Notes under the pieces: model-generated
The model's database searches: none
What the model saw: the letters and a program-made list of their open reading frames with translations, nothing else
Told to the model about the DNA's origin: nothing
Program-made: the position numbers and the translations under genes
In this document: piece by piece, positions 38,554 to 48,432 of the stretch
Position numbering within the stretch: the stretch's first letter is position 1
Layout: each line of letters starts with the position of its first letter
NCBI RefSeq assembly: GCF_001941345.1
Contig: NZ_CP009251.1
Coordinates: 1,054,001 to 1,118,000 of the forward strand
From: Corynebacterium stationis
GTDB lineage: Bacteria; Actinomycetota; Actinomycetes; Mycobacteriales; Mycobacteriaceae
Direction: 5' to 3'
Length of the DNA: 64,000 nt

Positions 38554-39762
38554 TTAGCTCTTCGCCAAAAAGGTCAGCACCGCGGCAGCACCGGCAGTAG
38601 TCGATGCTTCCACGGTTGGGTCATAGTCCGGGATGAAGTTGGACTGGTGGTTAACCGGTGGGTTATCCAAAAGCTCTTCGGGAGTAGAACCAACTAACCA
38701 GAAGTAATACGGCACGCCCCAGGCCTGTGGCAGGTAGCAGAAATCCTCGGAAGCGGTTGCTGGGGTGGCATCGACTACCTTGTCGCCAAAGACGCCGTCG
38801 AAGACCTCACGGACGGCAAGCGCAGTGGCTGGGTCATTATCGGTGACCTCACCGTGCGCGAAGTATTCAAAGGTCGGTTTCGCCGGGCTTGCCGATGCCG
38901 CACACTCTGCCTCCACCACGCGGTGCAAAGCTTCGTACACGCGCTCTGCCAAGGCAGGGTCGTAGTACCGGGTATTGAGCACGAGCTCAGCTGAATCTGG
39001 GATGATGTTATTTTTATCGCCGGAATGTAGCTCGCCGACAGAGATGACGAAGAATTCCCCTGGAGGCACCTCGCGGCCGACAATCGCTTGCAGGCGCACG
39101 ACAATCATCGCGGCAATCAAAGTAGGGTCAATGGATTTATCCGGCATTGAGGCATGCGCGGAGCGTCCCGCGATACGGATGCGGATGGAATCACAGCCCG
39201 CCAGAATCGGTCCTGGGGTAGCTTGTACCTGGCCAGCCGGACCTGGCATGACGTGTTGTGCAAGGCACACATCAGGGCGGGGCAGCTTGTCGATGAGTCC
39301 ATCGGCAATCATGCGCTTTGCCCCATCGGAAGTTTCTTCTGCTGGTTGGAAAAGCGCGATGAAAGTGCCAGACCATTGTCCGCGCAGCGAATCAATAACG
39401 GCACATGCACCAAGTAGGGCAGTAGCGTGCATATCGTGACCGCAGGCATGCATATTGCCATTGGTGGAAGCGAAATCCACGCCGGTTTCTTCGGTGATAG
39501 GCAAAGCATCAAAATCAGCGCGCATCAACACCGTCGGCCCTTCGGCGTCACTGCGGAAAATTGCTGCCATGCCAAAGCCACCGATGCCGGTGATCAGCTC
39601 ACAATCAAACTCGCGCAGCTTTTGCTCAATCTGTGCCGCGGTGCGTTCTTCGTGGTGCGAAAGCTCAGGATGCTGGTGTAGATCCTCATAAAATTCACGC
39701 TGCCATTTCAGGTCCGCAGTGTGTGATTTCAGGATTTCAGAAATATTATTCGGGTGAGGCAT
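38554..39762 (-). CDS. M20 family amidohydrolase
   Basis: 402 aa. Metallopeptidase of the hippurate hydrolase/N-acyl amino acid amidohydrolase type. Metal-site motifs: MHACGHDMHATALLGA, ALFQPAEETSDGAKRMI, CLAQHVMPGPAG and ATASEDFCYLPQA. A dimerisation domain lies between about 185 and 295. The N-acyl substrate is not known. It is divergent from the 132-aa gene with only 34 bases between the two starts, so their promoters must overlap each other or lie within coding DNA. Confidence 0.88.
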   Translation of the reverse strand: MPHPNNISEILKSHTADLKWQREFYEDLHQHPELSHHEERTAAQIEQKLREFDCELITGIGGFGMAAIFRSDAEGPTVLMRADFDALPITEETGVDFASTNGNMHACGHDMHATALLGACAVIDSLRGQWSGTFIALFQPAEETSDGAKRMIADGLIDKLPRPDVCLAQHVMPGPAGQVQATPGPILAGCDSIRIRIAGRSAHASMPDKSIDPTLIAAMIVVRLQAIVGREVPPGEFFVISVGELHSGDKNNIIPDSAELVLNTRYYDPALAERVYEALHRVVEAECAASASPAKPTFEYFAHGEVTDNDPATALAVREVFDGVFGDKVVDATPATASEDFCYLPQAWGVPYYFWLVGSTPEELLDNPPVNHQSNFIPDYDPTVEASTTAGAAAVLTFLAKS

Positions 39763-39796
39763 GATCCATCTTTTTGCTTAGGGTACGCTTACTTTT

Positions 39797-40195
39797 ATGT
39801 CACGTATTCAGTTTGATGTTTTAGTCCCACATGCTCAGTCGAAGCAGGTCGGTGAAGTGTTTGAAGAAGCTCTAAAGCGCCTGGTAACAGCACAGCGCAT
39901 CGACTCCGCAGAGGTAAATATTAACGATACCCCACGTCTGCCTGAGGGTATGGAAGAACAACTGCGCCAAACCTACCGCGATGAACACGATGACCATGAC
40001 CTCGAAGACGCAGGCGTCTACCGCTACCTCATCAAGCTCGAAGGCGTTAAAGGCTCCCTGAATGAGCTTGGCATGGTGCTCGGCCGCTTGCTCACCCCTC
40101 ACGCTGTACTGCCGAAGGACTGGGTATTGCTGGAAGATGAAAAGGCACATGAATTGCCTGCCATCTTCCCGTGGGCGTTGGCGGTTAGCCGCTAA
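39797..40195 (+). CDS. Conserved hypothetical protein, 132 aa
   Basis: A soluble protein with no signal peptide or membrane segment. It starts SRIQFDVLVPHAQSKQVGEVFEEAL, has an acidic middle (DEHDDHDLEDAG), and ends in a hydrophobic-aromatic stretch (LPAIFPWALAVSR). The composition and codon use match the surrounding genes, so it is likely real. No family recognised. Confidence 0.68.
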   Translation: MSRIQFDVLVPHAQSKQVGEVFEEALKRLVTAQRIDSAEVNINDTPRLPEGMEEQLRQTYRDEHDDHDLEDAGVYRYLIKLEGVKGSLNELGMVLGRLLTPHAVLPKDWVLLEDEKAHELPAIFPWALAVSR

Positions 40196-40220
40196 CGGTG
40201 AGCCGCTAAAGCGCTCACCG

Positions 40221-41348
40221 CTAAGCGAGGGAAGCGGCGAACTTTTCGGCGATTGCACGGCCAGCTTCTTTGAGCTGCTCGTGCATCGTGCCCTGCTGCG
40301 AAAGCTGCGCGGACAGCGCACCTTTAGGTTCCGGAGAATCCATCCGGCCGGCCACAATCGCCAAAGTGGCATCAGCATCCTCCGCGATTTCTGCGATGGT
40401 GCCCACTACCTTGCCGGTCAACGACTGCTCATCGAAAGCGCCCTCGCCAGTAATGATGAGAGCTGGCTGGTTGGACGCCTTGGCATCGGCAAGCAAACTG
40501 CGAAGACCGAGCACATCTGCCACGTGGTGCGCGCCGGGCTCCAGTGAAATATTGCTCTCGGAGCCATAAAGCAGAGACGACAGCCAAGTCAGCCCGACCG
40601 GAATGGATCCTGCGGCACCAAAACCTTCGCGCTCGACGTCGATGCCCGTGACCTCACACAATTTCATCAAGGCGCCGGTAAGCAGTGGGATATCCTCCAC
40701 TGAAGCGCCTTTTTGTTGGCCATACATGCTCGCTGCGTGAAGCGGTGGGCACGTGGTATCTGCCAACAGGGTGTATTTTAAGGCCGCGGCCTTGATATTA
40801 AGCTGCGCGGTGTCAATCGCATCGAGTACTACTAGCGGCGCGCCACCTTTCGGCAAAGGTAGCCCGCGCTCATCAAGCGGGGCACCACCTAAAGCAGTGA
40901 TGATTCCCATACCACCATCGACGGTAGCTGAGCCGCCAAGACCTAACACGATATGTTTTGCGCCGCGGGTTTCAGCATCCGCGATCAAAACCCCGGTGCC
41001 GTAGGTATCTGCGTGACGGACGTCCAAGTCATCTTCAACCGCCGGCAGACCTGATGCTGCTGCGACATCGATATAGGCGGTATCGCCGTGCAAGAAATAG
41101 TGCGCCGTGGTGAGCCTTCCGCGAGCATCAGTGGTGGGAAGTTCAATTTTTTCCACCCCGGGCCCAGATTGAGCCGCAGCTAAAGTCTGTGCAATGACTT
41201 CTGCGGTTCCTTCTCCACCATCGGCCATAGGAATTTGTTTAACCGTAGCCTGAGGAAAAATCTCCACGACGCCTTGGGCGATGCCGCGTGCGGCCTCCGC
41301 AGCTGTGGCGGTGGACTTGAATGAGTCAGGGGCGATGACAATGAGCAT
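40221..41348 (-). CDS. glxK: Glycerate kinase (GlxK type)
   Basis: 375 aa, type I glycerate kinase. Motifs: APDSFKSTATAAEAARGI at the N-terminus, PMADGGEGTAEVI, DAETRGAKHIVLGLGGSATVDGG and ITGEGAFDEQSLTGKV. It phosphorylates D-glycerate, feeding glycolysis. The neighbouring gene is gdhA, transcribed divergently; no glyoxylate or allantoin pathway genes lie beside it. Confidence 0.9.
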   Translation of the reverse strand: MLIVIAPDSFKSTATAAEAARGIAQGVVEIFPQATVKQIPMADGGEGTAEVIAQTLAAAQSGPGVEKIELPTTDARGRLTTAHYFLHGDTAYIDVAAASGLPAVEDDLDVRHADTYGTGVLIADAETRGAKHIVLGLGGSATVDGGMGIITALGGAPLDERGLPLPKGGAPLVVLDAIDTAQLNIKAAALKYTLLADTTCPPLHAASMYGQQKGASVEDIPLLTGALMKLCEVTGIDVEREGFGAAGSIPVGLTWLSSLLYGSESNISLEPGAHHVADVLGLRSLLADAKASNQPALIITGEGAFDEQSLTGKVVGTIAEIAEDADATLAIVAGRMDSPEPKGALSAQLSQQGTMHEQLKEAGRAIAEKFAASLA

Positions 41349-41411
41349 GCCCCTGATTATAACTGTTGGTTTGCATGCCCAAATATGCCCACTTACCTTT
41401 GCTGCTTGCGA

Positions 41412-41427
41412 TATTGGTCATCCAATA
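41412..41427. promoter_or_regulatory. Second palindrome upstream of gdhA
   Basis: TATTGG (41412-41417) and CCAATA (41422-41427) form a perfect 6-bp inverted repeat around TCAT, 10 bases before the AmtR-like box. It may bind another regulator; none was identified. Confidence 0.4.
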
Positions 41428-41437
41428 GGTAAATTAG

Positions 41438-41457
41438 TTTCTATCAACCGATATAAA
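41438..41457. promoter_or_regulatory. Putative AmtR box of gdhA
   Basis: TTTCTAT-N6-ATATAAA matches the corynebacterial AmtR consensus tttCTAT-N6-AtAGa(t/a)A except that the second half reads ATAT instead of ATAG. It lies 76-95 bases before the gdhA start. AmtR is the TetR-type nitrogen repressor, and gdhA belongs to its regulon in C. glutamicum. Confidence 0.6.
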
Positions 41458-41478
41458 CCTGTTGTCAGTTGCCTGTAG

Positions 41479-42873
<1,395 letters not shown>

Positions 42874-42898
42874 GCTCAGCCCTGCATAAACCCTCCTC

Positions 42899-42942
42899 AA
42901 CCCACCGAAGGAAGCGCCCCCATGCTTCTTCCGGTGGGTTTT
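42899..42942 (+). terminator. gdhA terminator
   Basis: AACCCACCGAAGGAAGC (42899-42915) pairs with GCTTCTTCCGGTGGGTT (42924-42940) apart from small mismatches, followed by TT. A typical intrinsic terminator. Confidence 0.85.
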
Positions 42943-42990
42943 GGCGTGGGAGATGAACCTGAAGTTTAACTTTATATATACTTGGCTCCC

Positions 42991-43692
42991 ATGTACCGCG
43001 TATTTGAAAGCATGGATCAGCTGGTCAATCACCTCGAGCAGGCCATGGGTGTTCCCATGACCTCCAATTGCATGGTGCCGCGAAATGAAATGTTGGCACT
43101 CCTTGATGAAATGCGTAATGCCATTCCTGTGGAGTTGGATGACGCACAAGACGTCTTGGATAACCAGGACGAAATTATCCGCAGCGCAGAAGAACGCGCT
43201 TCTCAAACCATTGCGGATGCTGAGGCTCAGGCTGATGACACTATCGGTCGCGCCGAAGCCGACTCGCAGGCGATGATTGATGACGCCAATCACCGCGCAA
43301 CCACCGCTATCGGACAGGCGCAAGATCAGGCTGCAAGCATCGTTGAAAGTGCTCGCGCCGAGGCTGAACGCACCGTTGCTAAGGGCAATGAATCTTACGA
43401 GCGCGCAGTATCAGAAGGACACGCTGAGCAAGAGCGCTTGGTCTCTGAATCAGAAGTAGTACGCCGCGCCAATGAGGAAGCTAATCGCATTGTCGATACC
43501 GCTCACGCAGAGTCCAGCCGACTGCGCTCTGAGTGCGATGAATTTGTAGATTCCAAGCTGGGTGAATTTGAAGAATCACTGACGGGTATTCTGCGCACCA
43601 TCAATTCTGACCGCGCAGCACTTCGTCGTGGTGCAGGAGCTTCCGGAAACCGCTCTACCCGCGGTGGATATTCTTCCTACGAGCGAGACTAG
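42991..43692 (+). CDS. Coiled-coil protein (DivIVA-like, Rv2927c homologue)
   Basis: 233 aa from ATG 42991 (MYRVFESMDQL). After a short ordered N-terminus, residues 55-200 are one long alanine/glutamate-rich helix with repeats such as AEERASQTIADAEAQADDTIGRAEADSQ, resembling the b subunit of ATP synthase and DivIVA-type proteins. Gene order (this gene, DUF177, rnc, mutM) matches M. tuberculosis Rv2927c-Rv2926c-rnc-fpg, so it is that conserved actinobacterial protein; a role in cell envelope or division is suspected only. Confidence 0.8.
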   Translation: MYRVFESMDQLVNHLEQAMGVPMTSNCMVPRNEMLALLDEMRNAIPVELDDAQDVLDNQDEIIRSAEERASQTIADAEAQADDTIGRAEADSQAMIDDANHRATTAIGQAQDQAASIVESARAEAERTVAKGNESYERAVSEGHAEQERLVSESEVVRRANEEANRIVDTAHAESSRLRSECDEFVDSKLGEFEESLTGILRTINSDRAALRRGAGASGNRSTRGGYSSYERD

Positions 43693-44252
43693 TAAGACGT
43701 TGATTTCGCAGATGCGCTAAGCGCTGCTGAAATCACGGCAGCCACCAAGCCTGGGCCGGCAAGGATCGGCCAGGTGGCAAGAACCGTGCCTAGCTGTTGG
43801 AGTGGATTGAGTGATCCGTCAATCAGTGTCATCAGCGCTGTTCCCGCGCTGATGATGCCTCCAATGACCGCCACACTTAAAACTACAGCTCCTGCCGTGT
43901 TGCGTGCATAAAACGTGATTGCCGCTGCAGATAAGGAAAAGGCCAAAGCGATAATCATAATCGCGATGTCATAAGGCAAGGGAAAGAGCATGAGCACGAA
44001 TATGCACACCCCTGCGATGACCGACCTGCGCATGACACCTTTGCGAGTGATGCCATAGTAGTTAATGGCCTGGCGGAATTTGCGCCGAGAGATCTGCTCA
44101 CACACAAAACTGACGATGATCAGGATTGCCGCAGGCAGTAGCGACCCATAAATCAGCGGCGCCACACTTGAATCAAGACCATTCATGTTGAGCCATACTA
44201 GGGCTAAAGTTGCGCAAAAATAAAGCCCAAAACCCTCATTTTGCCTGTACAT
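43689..44252 (-). CDS. Integral membrane protein, opposite strand
   Basis: 187 aa with about five hydrophobic segments and a basic loop (EQISRRKFRQAINYYG). No family recognised. It overlaps the end of the coiled-coil gene by four bases and splits that gene from DUF177, whose order is otherwise conserved, so it looks like a lineage-specific insertion. Start may be ATG 44252 or a later internal ATG. Confidence 0.62.
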   Translation of the reverse strand: MYRQNEGFGLYFCATLALVWLNMNGLDSSVAPLIYGSLLPAAILIIVSFVCEQISRRKFRQAINYYGITRKGVMRRSVIAGVCIFVLMLFPLPYDIAIMIIALAFSLSAAAITFYARNTAGAVVLSVAVIGGIISAGTALMTLIDGSLNPLQQLGTVLATWPILAGPGLVAAVISAALSASAKSTSY

Positions 44253-44312
44253 AGGGCATTGTGACCTCCTAGACAGGTGAAGTACAGAATCCAGGGTAGG
44301 CTTAAGGATGTT

Positions 44313-44828
44313 ATGAACTCACCACTGAAATTCAATGTGGCACAACTTTTGCGTGCCAATACGTTTGAACAACGCGAACAAACCGGCCCGGCACCAGAGC
44401 GCATTGGCTTAGAAATGATTGCCATCCCCAAGGGCAGCGAAATCACCGTGGAGGCAGATTTCACTCCATTAGGTGAAGGTCTTATGGTTGACGCCCGCAT
44501 CACCGGCACTTTAGAGGGCGAATGTGCGCGTTGCTTGCTGCCTTTGCAGCGTCCGTTGGATCTCAAGGTCAGCCAGGTCTTTGCAATTAGTGAGGATTTC
44601 ATCAGCGGCGATCCTGCTGAAGAAGGCGAAGACGTTCCAGCTGTAGTGGGCGAGGAAATCGATCTGCTGCAAACAGTCATTGATGAAGCAGGCATGGTTC
44701 TTCCTTTTGCGCCGACGTGCGAAAATGGCTGCGATATCACAACTCCTGAGGGTGTTGAGGTGGGAACTTCAGGCGAGGAAGAAGAGCATGTAGATCCTCG
44801 CTGGTCTGGGCTGGAGAAGTTCTTGTGA
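44313..44828 (+). CDS. DUF177/YceD family protein
   Basis: 171 aa from ATG 44313, preceded by AAGGA. The family core is present: VEADFTPLGEGLMVDARITGTL, then GECARCLLPLQRPLDLKVSQVF, followed by CENGCDITTPEG and the C-terminal DPRWSGLEKFL. YceD proteins sit with rpmF and rnc and are linked to 23S rRNA production. The three CxxC-like cysteines may bind zinc. The stop overlaps the start of rnc by four bases (GTGA). Confidence 0.87.
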   Translation: MNSPLKFNVAQLLRANTFEQREQTGPAPERIGLEMIAIPKGSEITVEADFTPLGEGLMVDARITGTLEGECARCLLPLQRPLDLKVSQVFAISEDFISGDPAEEGEDVPAVVGEEIDLLQTVIDEAGMVLPFAPTCENGCDITTPEGVEVGTSGEEEEHVDPRWSGLEKFL

Positions 44829-45559
44829 GCCGGAAGAAGAAAATCAGCGGCGAGCAGGCATTAGAGGAAGCTTTTGCGGCGATTGATACCGCGCCGCTGC
44901 TGGCGAGCTTGGATGTAGAACTTGATGAATCTTTCTTGCGTTTGGCATTAACCCACCGGTCTTTTGCCAACGAGCATGGACATCTTCCTAATAACGAGCG
45001 CCTCGAGTTCTTGGGTGACGCGGTATTAGGTCTGTCGATTGCTGCGCGCCTGTATGAGAAATACCCGACGCGCCCTGAATCGGATATTTCCAAGATGCGC
45101 GCCTCAATCGTGTCGCGCTTTGGGCTCGCCGATATCGCACGCGAGATGGGCTTGGGTGCTTTCATCTTGTTGGGTAAAGGCGAAGCCAACTCCAATGGCC
45201 GCGATAAAGACTCCATCCTGGCAGATACCACCGAGGCACTTTTCGGTGCCATTTATCTGCAGCATGGGTTCGAGACTGCACGCCGAGTTATCTTGGCGCT
45301 ATTTGCGGAAAAGGTCGACGCAGCCGTATCGACCCGCAACCACATGGACTGGAAGACCAGCCTGCAGGAGCTGTGCGCGGAGCGGAAACTGCCCACTCCA
45401 GAGTATTCCGCAACCTCGACTGGTCCAGAACACAACCAGGTCTTTACTGCCCAAGTTCATGTTGATGGGCAATTGCTGGGTGAAGGCGTTGGTCCTAATA
45501 AAAAGCAGGCCGAACAACAGGCTGCTGAAAAGGCCACTCTTATTATCCGCGTGAAGTAA
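44825..45559 (+). CDS. rnc: Ribonuclease III
   Basis: 244 aa. The endonuclease signature NERLEFLGDAVLGL and the second acidic motif DTTEALFGAIYL supply the magnesium-binding residues. The C-terminal double-stranded RNA-binding domain runs from about residue 175 (DWKTSLQELCAERKLPTPEYS to KQAEQQAAEKATLII). It processes rRNA and structured mRNA. GTG start inside the end of the DUF177 gene. Confidence 0.96.
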   Translation: MSRKKKISGEQALEEAFAAIDTAPLLASLDVELDESFLRLALTHRSFANEHGHLPNNERLEFLGDAVLGLSIAARLYEKYPTRPESDISKMRASIVSRFGLADIAREMGLGAFILLGKGEANSNGRDKDSILADTTEALFGAIYLQHGFETARRVILALFAEKVDAAVSTRNHMDWKTSLQELCAERKLPTPEYSATSTGPEHNQVFTAQVHVDGQLLGEGVGPNKKQAEQQAAEKATLIIRVK

Positions 45560-45590
45560 AAAGCTGAAGTAAAAAGCTGAAGTAAAAATG
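45552..45590 (+). repeat. Three 13-bp tandem copies after rnc
   Basis: TGAAGTAAAAAGC is repeated at 45552, 45565 and 45578 (the last ending TG). The first copy contains the rnc stop codon, so the array starts in the gene and fills the gap to mutM. Because 13 is not a multiple of three, each copy puts a stop into a different frame. Confidence 0.9.
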
Positions 45591-45603
45591 CGGAGTAATT
45601 TTT

Positions 45604-46416
45604 ATGCCTGAGTTGCCTGAAGTAGAAGTCGTTCGCCGGGGTCTTGAACCGCACATCGTGGGGCACACCTTTGATTCCGTTGAGGTGCTGCACCCGCGCG
45701 CGAATAGGGGACAAGAAGCCCCTTTAGATGCGATACTGCGCAACCGCCTTGTCAGCGGCATTGAACGTCGTGGCAAGTATTTGTGGTGTCAATTAGACGG
45801 CAACACCGACCGTGAAGATGATGTGCTCTTTGTGCATCTGGGAATGTCGGGTCAGCTCCGCATTGGGCATACCGATTCCAAGCACGTGCGTATTCGCGCG
45901 CATTTAAGCGATGGCGTTGATTTAAGCTTCATTGACCAACGCACCTTTGGCTACTGGTTAGTAGCTCCTTTAGCCAAAATTGACCACATCGGCCAGGATC
46001 CGCTCAGTCCGGCTTTTGACATCGTGGCTGCCGCGCGCAAACTTCGGACTAAGAGGACACACGTAAAAACCGCGCTGTTGGATCAAACAATAGCTTCTGG
46101 AATTGGCAATATTTATGCCGATGAAGCGCTCTGGCGCGCGAAAGTATCGCCACTGCGCAAAGCCAATAAGCTACTGCAACGCGAAGCTATCGCGATTTAT
46201 GAAGCTGCAGTGGAAGTGATGACTGAAGCCCTAGCGCAGGGTGGTACCAGTTTTGATGCGCTTTATGTCAATGTCAACGGTGAATCTGGCTACTTCTCCC
46301 GTTCTTTACATGCCTATGGGCGTGCCGATGAACCCTGCGACCGGTGCGGCACAGCATTGAATCGCGTGGTTCTTAATGCGCGCTCGTCTCATTTCTGCCC
46401 GCAGTGCCAATGCTAA
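45604..46416 (+). CDS. mutM: Formamidopyrimidine-DNA glycosylase
   Basis: 270 aa. The catalytic N-terminus PELPEVEVVRRGLEPH (P2, E3 after Met removal) is intact. The helix-two-turn-helix carries DQTIASGIGNIYADEALWRAKV. The C-terminal zinc finger has four cysteines, CDRCG and CPQCQC, with the intercalating arginine in NARSSHF. It removes oxidised purines from DNA and nicks the strand. Start set by GGAG at 45592-45595. Confidence 0.96.
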   Translation: MPELPEVEVVRRGLEPHIVGHTFDSVEVLHPRANRGQEAPLDAILRNRLVSGIERRGKYLWCQLDGNTDREDDVLFVHLGMSGQLRIGHTDSKHVRIRAHLSDGVDLSFIDQRTFGYWLVAPLAKIDHIGQDPLSPAFDIVAAARKLRTKRTHVKTALLDQTIASGIGNIYADEALWRAKVSPLRKANKLLQREAIAIYEAAVEVMTEALAQGGTSFDALYVNVNGESGYFSRSLHAYGRADEPCDRCGTALNRVVLNARSSHFCPQCQC

Positions 46417-46949
46417 TGTAGTCAAAGTGGCATAAAACACAATCACAGTATTTACTCCACGCTATTAGTCCCTCGACACTGACGTGAAGTCTTTTTCGAC
46501 CGGCTAATTTCGCGATTGCCGCGCGATGAATCCGGTGCAGATATATAGCGGTATCGCACTGGTTCTGGTGACAAGGGTAGAGAAGAGCAAAGATAGTTTC
46601 TAAGCCCATCCCTTTTCATGGTCCTGGGAAGAAATCAGCCGCATGCTTCATTTGACGTGCGGGAAATGCACTTTGTTCGCGCAGTATTGTTGAAAGCATT
46701 CATCTGTTTAGCCAATCTAGCTATGTTCTTGCTTGGGCTAGGAATACTTCAAAGATGAATTAACGCGAGCCCTAGTTTGGGAAGGATTAGTCCGCGTTCT
46801 CAAGGCTGGAAACTTGGGAGAAATTTCCGTGATTCGGAGCAAAACGGACGCTCTCGAGAGGATGAAGGTATGGAAGATATTCCATTTGTGCCTTCACCCC
46901 AGTGTGATTCAGGTTGCTCCAAGTATTGTTTATCCCCTTTAATATTCCT
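46417..46949 (+). other. 533-base non-coding gap with a possible folded leader
   Basis: No gene was found between mutM and the symporter. The last 200 bases contain elements that can pair: GTCCG (46790-46794) with CGGAC (46845-46849), inside it TTCTCAAG with CTTGGGAGAA (bulged) and CCG with CGG, followed by the palindrome CTCTCGAGAG (46851-46860). This could be a structured 5' leader of the symporter mRNA. It does not match the glycine, TPP, SAM or cobalamin riboswitch cores I know. The first 300 bases hold nothing I recognise. Confidence 0.4.
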
Positions 46950-48425
46950 ATGACCTTCCTCGAGAATATTGTGGGCACGTTTAATGACGGCCTCTGGACA
47001 TTCGTGGTGCCGTGGCTTTTGGTGGGCGCGGGTATCTTCTTTGCATTCCGCACTGCACTAGTTCAGTTGCGCATGATTCCTTCCATGTTCAAGTCTGTCG
47101 TCGAACGCCCAAAGGGCACCGGTGCTGACGCAGATGAAGAATATGGCGGAATTTCTGCCTTCAAAGCGTTTACCATCTCCGCGGCCTCACGCGTGGGTAC
47201 TGGCAACGTCGCCGGCGTCGCAGTAGCAATCTCCGTTGGTGGACCAGGTGCAGTCTTTTGGATGTGGATAATTGCCATTTTGGGTGGCGCAACCTCATTT
47301 ATTGAGTCGACCTTGGCGCAGCTGTGGAAAGTGCGCGATGGTGACAATTATCGCGGTGGCCCGGCTTACTACATGAAAAAGGGCTTAGGCTGGACTCCAC
47401 TGGCGGTTGTCTTCTCCATCGCGATTGCCTTTACCTTTGGTTTTGTCTACCAGGCCTTCCAGACCAACGCCATCGCTGAGTCTTTGGCAACTTCTTTTGG
47501 TAATGACTCCTTTACTTTCCGCGCGATCGTCGGTGTCATTATCGCGGTCGTTTCTGGCTTCATCATCTTTGGTGGTGTTCAGCGCATTGCGAACATGACT
47601 CAGATCATTGTTCCTTTCATGGCCATCGCGTACTTGGTCATCGGTCTATACGTGGTCGTCACTAATATCGATGCAGTCCCAGGCGTAATTTCTGATATCC
47701 TCTCTCATGCCTTGGGCTTCCAGCAGATTGCTGGTGCTGGTTTGGGCGCGGCCATGATGCAAGGTATTCAGCGTGGTTTGTTCTCCAATGAGGCAGGCGA
47801 AGGCTCAGCTCCCAACGCAGCAGCAACCGCAACGGTGTCTCACCCTGTTAAGCAAGGCTTGGTTCAGACCCTCGGTGTTTACTTCGACACCCTGGTTGTC
47901 TGCTCGATTACCGCATTCATCATTTTGCTGGGCACCGATTTGGAGTACGGCGGAGAAGCAGAAGGCGTATCGCTGACCCAGATGGCGCTGTCGAACCAGG
48001 TTGGTGACTGGGGTATTCACCTGGTGACTTTCATCCTATTCTTCCTGGCATTCTCTTCGATTCTGGGTAATTACTACTTGGCGGAAGCCAACGTTGAATA
48101 CCTCACCGAGTCACGGACTTGGCTCTTCCTCTTCCGCGCAGTGGTCATCTTCTTCATCTGGTTTGGCGCGGTGGGAACGTTGCCATTTGTCTTCGCACTT
48201 GCCGATACCGGTGCCGGTACGATGGTTATTCTTAACATCGCGGCGATTATTCCGCTGTCGGGCGTGGCAATTAAGCTTTTGAAGAACTTCAACCAGCAAC
48301 GCCGCCAGGGAATTGATCCGGTATTCCACCGGGATATGCTGCCAGAGATTAAAAATATTGAAGTCTGGGACGGCTCTGACCCAGCAACCCGTCGTAGTCT
48401 GGATGACCTTAAAGCAAAGGAATAG
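46950..48425 (+). CDS. Alanine/glycine:cation symporter family protein (AGCS)
   Basis: About 491 aa from ATG 46950; an upstream TTG at 46914 is less likely. Roughly eleven membrane segments. Family motifs: ISAFKAFTISAASRVGTGNVAGVA, GPGAVFWMWIIAILGGATSFIESTLAQ, GGPAYYMKKGLG and GIQRGLFSNEAGEGSAPNAAATA. It would import alanine or glycine with sodium. It stands between mutM and acyP, which are adjacent in mycobacteria, after an unusually long non-coding region. Confidence 0.92.
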   Translation: MTFLENIVGTFNDGLWTFVVPWLLVGAGIFFAFRTALVQLRMIPSMFKSVVERPKGTGADADEEYGGISAFKAFTISAASRVGTGNVAGVAVAISVGGPGAVFWMWIIAILGGATSFIESTLAQLWKVRDGDNYRGGPAYYMKKGLGWTPLAVVFSIAIAFTFGFVYQAFQTNAIAESLATSFGNDSFTFRAIVGVIIAVVSGFIIFGGVQRIANMTQIIVPFMAIAYLVIGLYVVVTNIDAVPGVISDILSHALGFQQIAGAGLGAAMMQGIQRGLFSNEAGEGSAPNAAATATVSHPVKQGLVQTLGVYFDTLVVCSITAFIILLGTDLEYGGEAEGVSLTQMALSNQVGDWGIHLVTFILFFLAFSSILGNYYLAEANVEYLTESRTWLFLFRAVVIFFIWFGAVGTLPFVFALADTGAGTMVILNIAAIIPLSGVAIKLLKNFNQQRRQGIDPVFHRDMLPEIKNIEVWDGSDPATRRSLDDLKAKE

Positions 48426-48432
48426 CAACTCT

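Noticed and set aside
46743..46949. Glycine riboswitch before the symporter
   Set aside because: The family is often so regulated, but I could not find the glycine aptamer core; kept only as an unassigned folding candidate.
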